Shown: positions 34,429 through 42,947 of the stretch, piece by piece | Position numbering within the stretch: the stretch's first letter is position 1 | Layout of the letters: the number at the start of each line of letters is the position of its first letter | Source: an uncultured Oscillospiraceae bacterium | Lineage (GTDB): Bacteria; Bacillota; Clostridia; Oscillospirales; Oscillospiraceae | NCBI GenBank assembly: GCA_944386885.1 | Contig: CALXCU010000090.1 | Coordinates: 1 to 64,000 of the forward strand | Length of the DNA stretch: 64,000 nucleotides | Direction: 5' to 3' | Notes under the pieces: model-generated | Told to the model about the DNA's origin: nothing | What the model saw: only the letters and a program-made list of their open reading frames with translations | Databases searched by the model: none | Translations under genes and position numbers: made by a program

Positions 34429-35079
34429 ATGCGTATGCAGCACACCAAAAAGCTGGTCACCCTGGCCATGCTCTCCGCCTTGGCCTATGCAGCTGTCTTC
34501 TCCTTCCGCATCCCGGTAATCCTCTTCCTCAAATACGAGCCGAAGGACGTGGTCCTGGCCATCGGCGGGTTCCTCTACGGGCCTCTGAGCGTGTGCGCCC
34601 TGTCGGTGGTGGTCTCCCTGCTGGAGATGGCCACCATCAGCGGCACCGGGGCGTGGGGCTGTCTGATGAATATCGTCTCCTCCTGCTCCTTCGCCGGGAC
34701 CGCCGCGCTGGTCTACCGCCGGCGGCACGATCTGAGGGGGGCGGTACTGGGGCTGCTGGCCGGATGGCTGCTCACCGTGCCGGTGATGCTCCTGTGGGAC
34801 TACTTGGTGACTCCCAACTATCTGGGCTACCCCCGCCAGGCGGTGGCCCAGCTCCTGCTCCCCGCCTTTCTCCCCTTTAACCTGCTCAAAGGGGGCCTAA
34901 ACGCCTCCCTCACCCTGCTGCTCTATAAGCCGGTGGTGGGCGCTCTCCGCCGGGCCGGGCTGGCCCCCGCCTCTCAGGCCGCCGTCCCCGCCCGGTGCCG
35001 TCCCTGGGTCCTCTGGGGCGCGGGGGCGGCATTGGTCCTCAGCGTGCTCCTGCTGCTGGCCCTGAGCGGCGCCCTTTAA
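34429..35079 (+). CDS. ribU: Riboflavin ECF transporter substrate-binding component
   Basis: The 216-residue membrane protein is a RibU-type S component: about six helices, starting LVTLAMLSALAYAAVFSFRIP with the Ala-rich face that docks to EcfT, then FLKYEPKDVVLAIGGFLYGP, the flavin-binding segment of the family. It imports riboflavin with the shared EcfA/A'/T module encoded elsewhere. The ATG at 34429 follows GGAGGT. The upstream FMN riboswitch makes the assignment firm. Its last four bases overlap the convergent HAD phosphatase gene. A C-terminal extra helix (VLSVLLLLALSGAL) is unusual. Confidence 0.95.
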   Translation: MRMQHTKKLVTLAMLSALAYAAVFSFRIPVILFLKYEPKDVVLAIGGFLYGPLSVCALSVVVSLLEMATISGTGAWGCLMNIVSSCSFAGTAALVYRRRHDLRGAVLGLLAGWLLTVPVMLLWDYLVTPNYLGYPRQAVAQLLLPAFLPFNLLKGGLNASLTLLLYKPVVGALRRAGLAPASQAAVPARCRPWVLWGAGAALVLSVLLLLALSGAL

Positions 35080-35726
35080 CGCTCCAGCGCCCGGAGGAGT
35101 CCGGCGGGGCTGTCCACGATGCGCGCGGCCCCGTGCTCCAGCAGGAAGGCCCGGTCCCGGAACCCCCAGGACACCGAAATGCAGTCCATCCCGGCATTCC
35201 GGGCGGTGTCGATGTCCACGTCGGAGTCCCCCACGTACACCGCTTGCTGGGCGGGGACCTTCAGCTCGGCCAGGGCGGCGAAGACCGTATCCGGGGCGGG
35301 CTTCCGGCGGACAGAGGCCGACTCACCGATGGCCACCGGCACGGAGGCGCCGAAATAGTCCCGGCACAGACCCTTCACGGCCGCGTCAAACTTGTTGGAT
35401 ACCACCGCCACCCCGCACCCCACCCGGTTCAGGGCCTCCAGCAGCTCCGGCACCCCGGGGTAGGGGCCCGTATGGTCCCGCATATGGGCGAGATAGTGGG
35501 TTTGGAAGCAGGCGAGGCAGGCGGCCTCCTCCTCTGCCGGGGTGCCCTCCGGCACCGCCCGGCGGATAAGCATCCCCACCCCGTTGCCCACAAAGCGCCG
35601 GACCTCGTCCACCGTGCGGCGGGGAAAGCCGCAGCGCTCCAGGGCGTAGTTGGCGCTCTCCGCCAGGTCCTCCAGGGTGTTGAGCAGCGTCCCGTCCAAA
35701 TCAAAAACCACCGCGTCATAGCGCAT
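35076..35726 (-). CDS. HAD-family phosphatase, phosphoglycolate phosphatase-like
   Basis: The 216-residue enzyme has HAD motif I DLDGTLLNT, motif II VVSNK, motif III Lys in RRKPAPDTVF, and motif IV GDSDVDIDTARNAG. The cap domain is the alpha-helical type of Gph/PGMB enzymes. Substrate is uncertain; phosphoglycolate or pyrophosphate-like compounds are typical. The start ATG 35726 follows GAGGGAG. The next gene on this strand, the PiT permease gene, lies 85 bases upstream, so an operon with the phosphate permease is possible and would link phosphate release and uptake. Confidence 0.88.
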   Translation of the reverse strand: MRYDAVVFDLDGTLLNTLEDLAESANYALERCGFPRRTVDEVRRFVGNGVGMLIRRAVPEGTPAEEEAACLACFQTHYLAHMRDHTGPYPGVPELLEALNRVGCGVAVVSNKFDAAVKGLCRDYFGASVPVAIGESASVRRKPAPDTVFAALAELKVPAQQAVYVGDSDVDIDTARNAGMDCISVSWGFRDRAFLLEHGAARIVDSPAGLLRALER

Positions 35727-35811
35727 GGCGCTCCCTCGCTTTCCCTCTGAACTGGGCCGGCTTGCCCGGCCGGGGGCATTATACACCCTCCCCCGCCCCG
35801 GCGCAAGGGCC

Positions 35812-36825
35812 TCAGCCCAGGACCCGGGTCAGGAGATACCCCAACCCCCCGCAGGCCGGGAAGGTAAAAAGCCAGGTCAGGGCGATCTCCCGGGCGCAGG
35901 CGTGGTCCACCCGGCCCCCCAGGGCTGCCCCCGCCCCCAGGATGGCGCTGGTCTTGGCGTGGGTGGTGCTCACCGGGAGGCCAAGCAGGGTGCACAGCAG
36001 CAGAGCCCCCCCGCCGCCCAGGTCAGCAGCGAGCCCCGCCGCCGGGCTCAGGGGCACCAACTCCTCCCCGATGCGCTCTACGATCCGCCGCCCCCCCATC
36101 AGGGTCCCCAGGGCCAGGGTTCCCCCGCACACCGCCGGGAGCCACCCGGGCACGGCAAAGGGCTCCCCGTTCCCCTGGGCCAGGGCGCAGCCCGCCAGGA
36201 AGAGGGCCAGGAACTTCTGCCCGTCCTGGGCCCCGTGGAGGAAAGCCATCCCCGCCGCGCCCAGCACCTGGCCCCGGCGGCACACCGGCCGGGAGAGGCC
36301 CATACTCCCCAGTTTTTTCCCAAAGAGCCAGCCCAGGCCGCCCCCCAGGGCCAGGGAGAGCCCCAGCCCGAAGCCCACCCGCAGCCAGGGCCCCGGGTCC
36401 AGGCTCTGCCAGCCGCCGGGGCGGGCCAGGGCCGCCCCGGCCAGGGCGGCCAGGAGGGCGTGGCTCTCGCTGGTGGGGATGCCGAAGCGCCAGGCCAGCG
36501 CCCCCCACGCCGCCGTGGCGCTCAGGGCGGCGCACAGCCCCGCCCAAGCCCACCGGTCGGGGCCCGGGGCGGCGGCCTCCCACACCGTCCGGGCCACCGC
36601 GGGCAGGCAGATGGCCGCCCAGCAGCTCCCCGCCAGATTGCAGGCCGCCGCCAGCCACGCCGCCCGCCGGAAGGGCAGCGCCCCTGCCCCCACCGCCGCG
36701 GCAATGGCGTTGGGCGCATCGGTCCATCCGTTGACCAGCAGCACCGCCAGCACCAAAAGGCTCACCAGGGCCAGGGCGGGCGTCTGGGCCGCCAGGGCCA
36801 GGAATTCCATCCAAGAAGCGGACAA
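35812..36825 (-). CDS. Inorganic phosphate permease, PiT family
   Basis: This about 337-residue transporter has the duplicated PiT signatures: NGWTDAPNAIAAAVGAGAL near the N-terminus with PTSESHALLAALAG, and GAQDGQKFLALFLAG with LPVSTTHAKTSAILG in the second half. About ten membrane helices are visible. It is shorter than many PiT proteins but both repeats are complete. I chose TTG 36825 because GGGGGTGAT lies just upstream; ATG 36810 is the alternative. The ribosome-binding site is buried in a strong hairpin. No PhoU-like partner (Pit accessory) is next to it. Confidence 0.88.
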   Translation of the reverse strand: MSASWMEFLALAAQTPALALVSLLVLAVLLVNGWTDAPNAIAAAVGAGALPFRRAAWLAAACNLAGSCWAAICLPAVARTVWEAAAPGPDRWAWAGLCAALSATAAWGALAWRFGIPTSESHALLAALAGAALARPGGWQSLDPGPWLRVGFGLGLSLALGGGLGWLFGKKLGSMGLSRPVCRRGQVLGAAGMAFLHGAQDGQKFLALFLAGCALAQGNGEPFAVPGWLPAVCGGTLALGTLMGGRRIVERIGEELVPLSPAAGLAADLGGGGALLLCTLLGLPVSTTHAKTSAILGAGAALGGRVDHACAREIALTWLFTFPACGGLGYLLTRVLG

Positions 36826-36830
36826 AACAT

Positions 36831-36859
36831 CACCCCCACCGTATTCTACGGCGGGGGTG
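36831..36859 (-). promoter_or_regulatory. Hairpin sequestering the PiT ribosome-binding site
   Basis: On the minus strand a 12-bp stem (36859-36848 with 36842-36831, one G-U pair, loop AGAAT) includes most of the GGGGGTGAT Shine-Dalgarno sequence, which ends 3 bases before the TTG. Confidence 0.65.
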
Positions 36860-36884
36860 GGGCGTACATGCCGGGACAGCGGGG

Positions 36885-37961
36885 TCACAGCAGGCCGATG
36901 GACTCTAAGATCTTCCGGGCCTCCCCGGCCCGGCCGCTCCAGGTGGACCCGGCGGCATAGGCCCGCCGCCGCTCTTGGGCCCAGGAGCCTGCCTCCGCCA
37001 AGGCGCTGCCGCACAGGCGGACAAACTGCGCCCCGCTCTTGGCCCAGTAGATCACATCGGGGTACTCCTCTACCCGGCCGCTCTGGGCCAGAGCCACCAC
37101 CGGCCGCCCGGTGGAGAAATACTCAAATATCCGGGGTGGGAGCACATCGTTGTCCGGCGAACGCAGGCGCACTAAGTTCAGGCAGACCTGAAAACAGGCC
37201 AGATACTCGGGCAGCTCCACCTGGGGAACGGGGCCGACCAGATGGACGTTGGGCCGCCGGGCCAGCCGGGGCAGGAGCGGGTTGTTCTCCCGCCGGCCCA
37301 CCAGCACAAACTGGGCCGCCGGGTAGGCCTCCGCCGCCTGGAGCACCGGCGCGAGATCCAGGTCCCGCCACAGGGTCCCCGCGTACCCCAGCACCGGTCC
37401 CGGGGGCAGCCCCGCCAGAGCGGCGGGCCGCTCCATCCGCCCCCGGCGCTCCAGGGAGCAGTTGGCCCCGTTGCGCAGCAGGACCACGTTGTCGCTGCAC
37501 GGGGAGAGGTGGCCGGCCAGCTCCGGCGAGGCGGCAAAATTCACATCAGCAGCCAGGCACAGGTCGCTCTCCCACTGCCGGGGCAGGTGGGACCAGTCCT
37601 GGGCGCAGTCGTAAACCACGCCCCCATCCCCCAGCCGCTCGGCGGCGGGGACCGCCCAGGGGGCCGCGCACCAGAGCAGGGGCTCCCGCACCCGCTCTCG
37701 GGCCAGCAGGCCCTCCAGAAAACGGAGCACCCGCCCCTGAGCCGCTCCGAGGGGGCGCCTCTCCCCCCACAGGGGCGGCAGGGTATATACGGTCACCTCC
37801 GGGCGCACCCGGCGGCCCGGGCGGCGACAGCTCAAGTCCAGGGGGCCCTGGGCGTTCTGGCAGAAGAGGACCCGGACTCCCCGCATCCGGGAGAGAAGCT
37901 GCTGGGTGCGCCCGGGCTCCCGGCTCCAGGGCTGGTCGGAGAGGCAGAGGATGGCCTTCAA
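36885..37961 (-). CDS. Glycosyltransferase, GT1/GT4 superfamily (TuaH-like)
   Basis: The 358-residue protein has an N-terminal Rossmann half without classic motifs, a GPVLGYAGTLW hinge, and the sugar-nucleotide binding half with FVLVGRREN, VPQVELPEYLACF and a C-terminal RIFEYFSTGRPVVAL segment typical of retaining GT-B enzymes. Resemblance to the teichuronic-acid TuaH group is from memory. It starts at TTG 37961 behind GAGGAGGGGA, 13 bases after the stop of the GT4-CsaB gene, so both make one envelope-polysaccharide operon. Confidence 0.82.
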   Translation of the reverse strand: MKAILCLSDQPWSREPGRTQQLLSRMRGVRVLFCQNAQGPLDLSCRRPGRRVRPEVTVYTLPPLWGERRPLGAAQGRVLRFLEGLLARERVREPLLWCAAPWAVPAAERLGDGGVVYDCAQDWSHLPRQWESDLCLAADVNFAASPELAGHLSPCSDNVVLLRNGANCSLERRGRMERPAALAGLPPGPVLGYAGTLWRDLDLAPVLQAAEAYPAAQFVLVGRRENNPLLPRLARRPNVHLVGPVPQVELPEYLACFQVCLNLVRLRSPDNDVLPPRIFEYFSTGRPVVALAQSGRVEEYPDVIYWAKSGAQFVRLCGSALAEAGSWAQERRRAYAAGSTWSGRAGEARKILESIGLL

Positions 37962-37974
37962 AGGTCTCCCCTCC

Positions 37975-40212
37975 TCACGCGCGGGGCTTGTCCAGCCCCA
38001 GCAGGGCGGCAGCCGTCTCCGAATTGCGGTGCTCCACCTGGCGCAGCCGGTCTACCCCGCCGGTCAGGAAGGCCCGGTCCCCCACCCGGGCACAGGCCGC
38101 GTCAATCTGGGCGGTGAGGGCCTCCAGGGTCAGGGTGCTCAGATCCGTATACAAATCCTGGCCGATGTAGTCCAGGAAGGAGCTGATTTTCTGGTCGTAT
38201 ACCACCCCCACCAGGGGCACCCCCTGGCTGGCGGCGAAGACCAGAGCGTGCAGGCGCATGGAGACCACCACCTGCATCCGGGCGAACAGGCCGATGGTGT
38301 GGGCCGAACTGCCCGTCTCTTGAATGATGTGATGGGGCGTCTTGACCAGGGCGGCCACCTGCCGGATGGCGCTCAGGTCCAGGCGGCTCTCAATGGGCAG
38401 GAACACCGGCGTCAGGCCGTGGACCCGGTAGGCATACTCGGCGGCGGCGGCAAAGATTTCCCGCTTTTCCCCAAAGCCCGGCCAGGGACGTAGAGTAAAG
38501 CCGATATACTTGCCATGTGGATCCAGGCCCTCCCGCTCCAGCAGCCCGTCCACCACCGGTTCGGGCGCGGCGGGGAGGATCACCGTGGGGTCGGCTGAGA
38601 GGACGATTCTGGGATTGGTGACCCCCATATGCTCCAGCTCCTCGCGGGAGTGGGTATCCCGCAGCGTGATGGCGTCCACCCGCTTCTGGAGCACCTGGGC
38701 CGCCCGGCGGCGGTTGCTCTGGGAGTGGATGGGCCCGATGCCGCAGCCGTACATGAGCACCTGGTTGCCCAATACCTTGGCCGCCGAGATGGTAAAAAGG
38801 TAGAAAAAGAGGGACCGGTGGCTGGTCACGTCCTGCATCAGGGACCCGCCGCCGTTGATGTAGAGCTTTGTCTTGGTCATCCGCCACAGGAAGCGCAGGA
38901 AATTGAAGGTGTAGATGGAATTGACCCGGTAGGTCATCCGGGTGCTCTCCGGCTTGCGGGAGAGCACCCACACCGGGAGGTCCGGGTCCAGCTGCCGCAA
39001 CTCGGCCACGATAGCTTCCAAAATGGCGTCGTCCCCGGCGTTGCCTCGGCCGTAGGCCCCGCAGACCAGCACCCCGTCCCGGCGGCCCCGGCGGCGCTCC
39101 TGGCGGCGGAGGATGGTCTCGTAAATCTGCAGCTGCCGGCGCAGGGTGGACTCCAGAGAGAACTGGTCCTTAGCCTTCTGGTAGAGCCGCTCCCCCAGAT
39201 GGGCGCGCAGCGTGGCATCCCGGGCCAGCGCGGCAAGCTGCCGGCCCAGTCCCTCGGCGTCCCCGGCCTCAAAGAGCAGGCCGGTGACCCCGTCCTCGAT
39301 CAGGTAAGGCACGCCGCCCACCCGGCTGGCCACTGTGGGCAGGCCCGCCCGGGCCCCCTCGGTGAGGGCATAGGGAAAGGTCTCCGACAGGGAGGTCAGA
39401 GTGTTGATGTCCAGGGCGTTGTAGAAATTGTCGGTATTGGACACCCACCCGGCAAAGCAGACCTCCCGCTCCACCCCCAGCTCCCGGGCCAGGGCCTCCA
39501 GTCGCTCCCGCTCATCCCCATCGCCGGCGATCAGCAGGCGCAGGCAGGGGCAGCTCTTATGGGCGATGGCAAAGCCCCGCACCAGAGTGGCGATGTCCTT
39601 CACCGGGTTCAGCCGGGCGGCGATACCCGCGATAACACAGCCTTCCCCCGCCTCCAGCCCCACGGATTGGAGGTACTCCTCCCGGGTCATGGTGGGCTGG
39701 CGGGGCGTGAAATCAATGCCGTTGTAGATGGTAAAGAGCCGGTCCGGGTCGAAACTTCGGGAGATGAGCAGGTCGGTCATGGCGTCGGACACGCCGATCC
39801 GGTAGTCCAGCAGGCGCAGGGCCACGGTGTTGGTGGTACCGTAGAAGAGGCGGGCCAAGGGGCGGCCCAGGTAGTCCAGGCGGTAGTCGGAGTGGACGGT
39901 GCTCACCACCGGCAGCCCAGTGGCCCGGCCCAAAATGGCCCCCATCATATTGCCCCTGGCCCCGTGGCAGTGGATGATCTGATAGTCCCCCTCCACGATG
40001 AGCTTCTTGAGCTCCCGCACCACCCGGAACAGGTTCCGGCCGGGCAGGACCAGGGTCGGGATCCCCAGTTCCCGGGCCTCCTGTACAAAGGGCCCCTCCA
40101 TAAAACAGACCATAGTCACCTCGATGGTCCGGGTCAGGTTCTGAAGCAAACTGTGGACGTGGGTTTTGGCGCCGCCGCTGTCGCCGCCGCTGATGAGATG
40201 GATGACTTTCAT
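37975..40212 (-). CDS. csaB: Fused GT4 glycosyltransferase and CsaB polysaccharide pyruvyl transferase
   Basis: The 745-residue protein joins two enzymes. Residues 1-380 are a GT4 transferase (HLISGGDSGGAKTHVHSLL, GIAARLNPVKDI, ETFPYALTEGARAGLP). From about residue 390 comes CsaB (LVCGAYGRGNAGDDAILEAI, YINGGGSLMQDVTS, GCGIGPI, VVSMRLHALVFAASQGVP), which adds a ketal-pyruvyl group to a cell-wall sugar, the anchor for SLH-domain proteins. Usually csaB is separate. The fusion suggests that sugar addition and pyruvylation are coupled. The start ATG 40212 has GGAGGA nine bases upstream. Confidence 0.92.
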   Translation of the reverse strand: MKVIHLISGGDSGGAKTHVHSLLQNLTRTIEVTMVCFMEGPFVQEARELGIPTLVLPGRNLFRVVRELKKLIVEGDYQIIHCHGARGNMMGAILGRATGLPVVSTVHSDYRLDYLGRPLARLFYGTTNTVALRLLDYRIGVSDAMTDLLISRSFDPDRLFTIYNGIDFTPRQPTMTREEYLQSVGLEAGEGCVIAGIAARLNPVKDIATLVRGFAIAHKSCPCLRLLIAGDGDERERLEALARELGVEREVCFAGWVSNTDNFYNALDINTLTSLSETFPYALTEGARAGLPTVASRVGGVPYLIEDGVTGLLFEAGDAEGLGRQLAALARDATLRAHLGERLYQKAKDQFSLESTLRRQLQIYETILRRQERRRGRRDGVLVCGAYGRGNAGDDAILEAIVAELRQLDPDLPVWVLSRKPESTRMTYRVNSIYTFNFLRFLWRMTKTKLYINGGGSLMQDVTSHRSLFFYLFTISAAKVLGNQVLMYGCGIGPIHSQSNRRRAAQVLQKRVDAITLRDTHSREELEHMGVTNPRIVLSADPTVILPAAPEPVVDGLLEREGLDPHGKYIGFTLRPWPGFGEKREIFAAAAEYAYRVHGLTPVFLPIESRLDLSAIRQVAALVKTPHHIIQETGSSAHTIGLFARMQVVVSMRLHALVFAASQGVPLVGVVYDQKISSFLDYIGQDLYTDLSTLTLEALTAQIDAACARVGDRAFLTGGVDRLRQVEHRNSETAAALLGLDKPRA

Positions 40213-40241
40213 GGCCTTTGGTCCTCCGATGAAAAAAAGAC

Positions 40242-40270
40242 TTGTTCCCGTTCTGGAAGTATGGTACAAT
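40242..40270 (+). promoter_or_regulatory. Promoter of the DUF4330 gene
   Basis: TTGTTC at 40242-40247 and TACAAT at 40265-40270 are 17 bases apart. Confidence 0.65.
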
Positions 40271-40365
40271 ACGTTTTACAGTGCAGACGTCCGCCCGCCA
40301 GGCGGCGCGTCTCTTGTATTGTACACCATGATTCGGGCAATTTACAACCGCGGAGGCTGCAAAAG

Positions 40366-40890
40366 ATGTTAGATGAAAAAGGCAGACTGTTTGGCAATAT
40401 CAATATCGTGGACCTGCTGGTCCTGATCCTCATCGTGGCCGTGGCGGCCGTGCTGGGCTGGAAGCTCCTGGGGCGGAACGGCTCTCTTCCCGGCGCAAGC
40501 AGCGGTGGGGCCAAGATCACCTACACCGTACAGGTCAACAACGTCTATCCCGAGGTCTATGAGGGCATCCTGCCCTATATCGAGCAGGAGGGCGGCGACC
40601 AGCTGATGGCCTCCGGTACCCTGCTCAGCGGCTATGTGGTGGCTGTGGAGGCCGTCCCTCACGACTCCTCCACCGTCAGCGTCAGCTCCTCCACCGGGGC
40701 CCTGACCTTCCCTCTGGACGACGACCTGCTGGACCTGACCTTCACGGTGGAGGCCACCGTCCCCAACGCCGCCACCAATGAGATCGGCACCCAGGAGGTG
40801 CGCATCGGCAAGAGCCACAATCTGAAGACGGTCCACTTTGAGTTCGTCAGCGGCCTGATCACCGGCTGCGAGTGGGAAGCGGCCGCGTAA
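40366..40890 (+). CDS. DUF4330 domain membrane-anchored protein
   Basis: The 174-residue protein begins MLDEKGRLFGNINIVDLL with one membrane anchor (LLVLILIVAVAAVLGWKLL), then an external beta-rich domain of DUF4330 type (ITYTVQVNNVYPEVYEGIL). The GRLFGKINIID-like start is the family hallmark. Function is unknown; members sit near envelope polysaccharide genes, as here beside csaB in divergent orientation. CGGAGG precedes the ATG by nine bases. A terminator-like hairpin follows before the PAP2 gene. Confidence 0.8.
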   Translation: MLDEKGRLFGNINIVDLLVLILIVAVAAVLGWKLLGRNGSLPGASSGGAKITYTVQVNNVYPEVYEGILPYIEQEGGDQLMASGTLLSGYVVAVEAVPHDSSTVSVSSSTGALTFPLDDDLLDLTFTVEATVPNAATNEIGTQEVRIGKSHNLKTVHFEFVSGLITGCEWEAAA

Positions 40891-40903
40891 CACACCCATC
40901 ACC

Positions 40904-40937
40904 GGACAGGGCGGGGCTTTCCCGTCCTGTTTTTTTG
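40904..40937 (+). terminator. Terminator between DUF4330 and PAP2 genes
   Basis: A GC-rich stem around a CTTTC loop (about 40904-40930) is followed by seven Ts; the PAP2 ribosome-binding site GGAGG comes directly after. Confidence 0.75.
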
Positions 40938-40949
40938 GAGGAATACGGA

Positions 40950-41510
40950 ATGCTGGAATGGTTCCAGGCGCTGGAAGGCGGCTTCCTGCTCTGGGTGCAG
41001 GAGGCCGTGCGGGGCCCTGTCCTCGACGCCTTCTTTGTCTTTTACACCCAGCTGGGCAATCACGGCCTGCTGTGGATCGCCCTCTCCCTGCTCCTGCTGT
41101 GCTTTCCCAAGACCCGCCGGGCCGGATTTTGCGCCCTGCTGGCCCTGCTCTTCGGGCTGCTGTGCACCAACGTGGTCCTTAAGCACCTCTTCCAGCGGAC
41201 CCGTCCCTGGCTGGTGGTGGAGGGGTTGAGCCATCTGGTGGAGGAGAACGACCCCAACTCATTCCCATCGGGGCACACCACCGCCGCCTTTGCCGCCGGG
41301 GTGGTCTGGTTCCGCGCCCTGCCTTGGCGGTGGGGCCGCATCGCCGCCCTGACCGCCGCCGTGCTCATGGGCCTCTCCCGGCTCTACGCGGGGGTCCATT
41401 TCCCCACCGATGTCCTCATGGGGGCCCTGGTGGGCACCCTGTGCGCCTTGGCCTCCCTGGCTCTGGTGGGGCGCTTCTGGTCCCGCCGCCCCTCTCAACC
41501 GCCCCGATAA
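40950..41510 (+). CDS. PAP2-family lipid phosphatase
   Basis: The 186-residue integral membrane enzyme has all three phosphatase motifs: KHLFQRTRP (C1), PSGHTT (C2) and SRLYAGVHFPTDV (C3), on about five membrane helices. Such proteins dephosphorylate lipid pyrophosphates or phosphatidates; recycling of undecaprenyl pyrophosphate is plausible, and the window also has UppP. GGAGG precedes the ATG. The gene is followed by a terminator shared with convergent rarA. Confidence 0.92.
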   Translation: MLEWFQALEGGFLLWVQEAVRGPVLDAFFVFYTQLGNHGLLWIALSLLLLCFPKTRRAGFCALLALLFGLLCTNVVLKHLFQRTRPWLVVEGLSHLVEENDPNSFPSGHTTAAFAAGVVWFRALPWRWGRIAALTAAVLMGLSRLYAGVHFPTDVLMGALVGTLCALASLALVGRFWSRRPSQPPR

Positions 41511-41519
41511 AGCAAGGCC

Positions 41520-41551
41520 GCCCGCCCCTCTCTGCGAGGGGCGGGCAGTTT
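41520..41551. terminator. Terminator between PAP2 gene and rarA
   Basis: An 11-bp stem (41520-41530 with 41536-41546, loop TCTGC) is followed by AGTTTTT. Confidence 0.88.
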
Positions 41552-41554
41552 TTG

Positions 41555-42826
41555 TCATTCAGCCGGGCCTTTGACGGCCTCCCAGTAGCGCCGGGCGGCC
41601 TGCTCGGTCTTGTTGTCCCCGTACTCGTAGTACCGCGTCCCAACCAAGTTGTCGGGCAGGTACTGCTGCGCCACCCAGTGATGGGGGTAGTTGTGGGGAT
41701 ACAGGTATCCCTGCTCCCGCTCCATTCCCGCCGAGTCGGCATGTTTGTTCTGCAAATGCCGGGGGTAGTCCCCGGTCTTCCCCGCCCGCACGTCGGCAAT
41801 GGCCCGGTCCAGGGCGATGTGGCCCGAGTTGGACTTGGGCGCTGTGGCCATGAGCACCGCCGCGTCCCCCAGAGGGATGCGGCCTTCCGGCAGGCCCAGC
41901 ATGTTGGCCGCATCCACGCAGGCCTTCACGATGGGGATGATCTGGGGGTAGGCCAGCCCCACGTCCTCGCAGGCGATGACCATCAGCCGCCGGCAGGCCG
42001 AGAGCAGGTCCCCCGCCTCCAGCAGGCGGGCCAGGTAGTGGCAGGCCGCGTCCGGGTCCGAGCCCCGGATGGACTTTTGCAGGGCCGAGAGAATGTCGTA
42101 GTGGTCATCCCCCGCCCGGTCGTAGCGCATGGCCGAGCGCTGGGCCGCCATACGGGCGTCGTCCAGCGTGATGTGCCGCCCCGTCCCGGTGCTTTGGGCC
42201 GCGCTGGAGAGCACCTCCAGGGCGTTCATGGCCTTGCGCACATCCCCGCCGCAGGCCTGGGCAATGTGCTCTGCCACCCCGTCCTCCCAGGTCAGCGGCT
42301 CCTCCGACTGACGCGCCAGGATCTTCAGGCCCCGCTCCACCGCCGGCAACACGTCAGCGGCCTCCAGGGCCTTGAACTCAAAGACTGTACACCGGGAGAG
42401 CACCGCGTTGTAGATGTAGAAATAGGGATTTTCCGTGGTGGAGGCGATGAGCGTGATCTTGCCGTTCTCCAGGAATTCCAGCAGGCTCTGCTGCTGCTTT
42501 TTGTTAAAGTACTGAATCTCGTCCAGATAGAGCAGCACCCCCTCCGGGGCCAGCATGGTGCCGATGTCGGCGATGATGTCCTTGAGGTCGGCAATGGAGG
42601 CGGTGGTGGCGTTGAGCCGGTGGAGGGGCCGGTTGGTGCGCTTGGCGATCAGGTTGGCCACCGTGGTCTTACCCGTCCCCGAAGGGCCGTAGAAAATCAG
42701 ATTGGGGATGCTCCCGCCCTCAATGATCCGGCGCAGCAGGCCTCCCTCCCCCAGAATGTGCCGCTGCCCCACCACCTCGTCCAGCGTCGTGGGCCGGACC
42801 GCATCGGCAAAGGGACGGTATGCCAT
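41555..42826 (-). CDS. rarA: Replication-associated recombination protein A (AAA ATPase)
   Basis: The 423-residue clamp-loader-like ATPase has Walker A GPSGTGKTT, Walker B LLYLDEIQYF, sensor 1 STTENP, an arginine finger region SRCTVFEF and the C-terminal MgsA/RarA tetramerisation part (RSAMRYDRAGDDHYDILSAL, HNYPHHWVAQQYLPD). It acts at stalled replication forks. The ATG 42826 follows GAAGGAGGGAG. It is transcribed alone from a promoter at 42866-42895. Confidence 0.96.
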   Translation of the reverse strand: MAYRPFADAVRPTTLDEVVGQRHILGEGGLLRRIIEGGSIPNLIFYGPSGTGKTTVANLIAKRTNRPLHRLNATTASIADLKDIIADIGTMLAPEGVLLYLDEIQYFNKKQQQSLLEFLENGKITLIASTTENPYFYIYNAVLSRCTVFEFKALEAADVLPAVERGLKILARQSEEPLTWEDGVAEHIAQACGGDVRKAMNALEVLSSAAQSTGTGRHITLDDARMAAQRSAMRYDRAGDDHYDILSALQKSIRGSDPDAACHYLARLLEAGDLLSACRRLMVIACEDVGLAYPQIIPIVKACVDAANMLGLPEGRIPLGDAAVLMATAPKSNSGHIALDRAIADVRAGKTGDYPRHLQNKHADSAGMEREQGYLYPHNYPHHWVAQQYLPDNLVGTRYYEYGDNKTEQAARRYWEAVKGPAE

Positions 42827-42865
42827 GGCGCTCCCTCCTTCCAGAAACCGAATTTCATCCCCTTG

Positions 42866-42895
42866 ATTCTAACACATGTTCGCTTCCCCTGTAAA
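42866..42895 (-). promoter_or_regulatory. rarA promoter
   Basis: On the minus strand, TTTACA (42895-42890) and TAGAAT (42871-42866) are 18 bases apart. Confidence 0.6.
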
Positions 42896-42900
42896 CACAA

Positions 42901-42934
42901 AAAGGCCGTCCGGCGCTACATCCGGACGGCCTTT
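42901..42934 (-). terminator. Terminator after the hemolysin-III gene
   Basis: A 13-bp stem (42901-42913 with 42922-42934) ends in TTTTTGTG on the minus strand. It lies just upstream of the rarA promoter. Confidence 0.85.
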
Positions 42935-42947
42935 GGAGCCGCTTGCC

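Noticed and set aside
35762..38170. 802-aa plus-strand frame rich in Pro and Arg
   Set aside because: Shadow of the PiT and glycosyltransferase genes caused by high GC.
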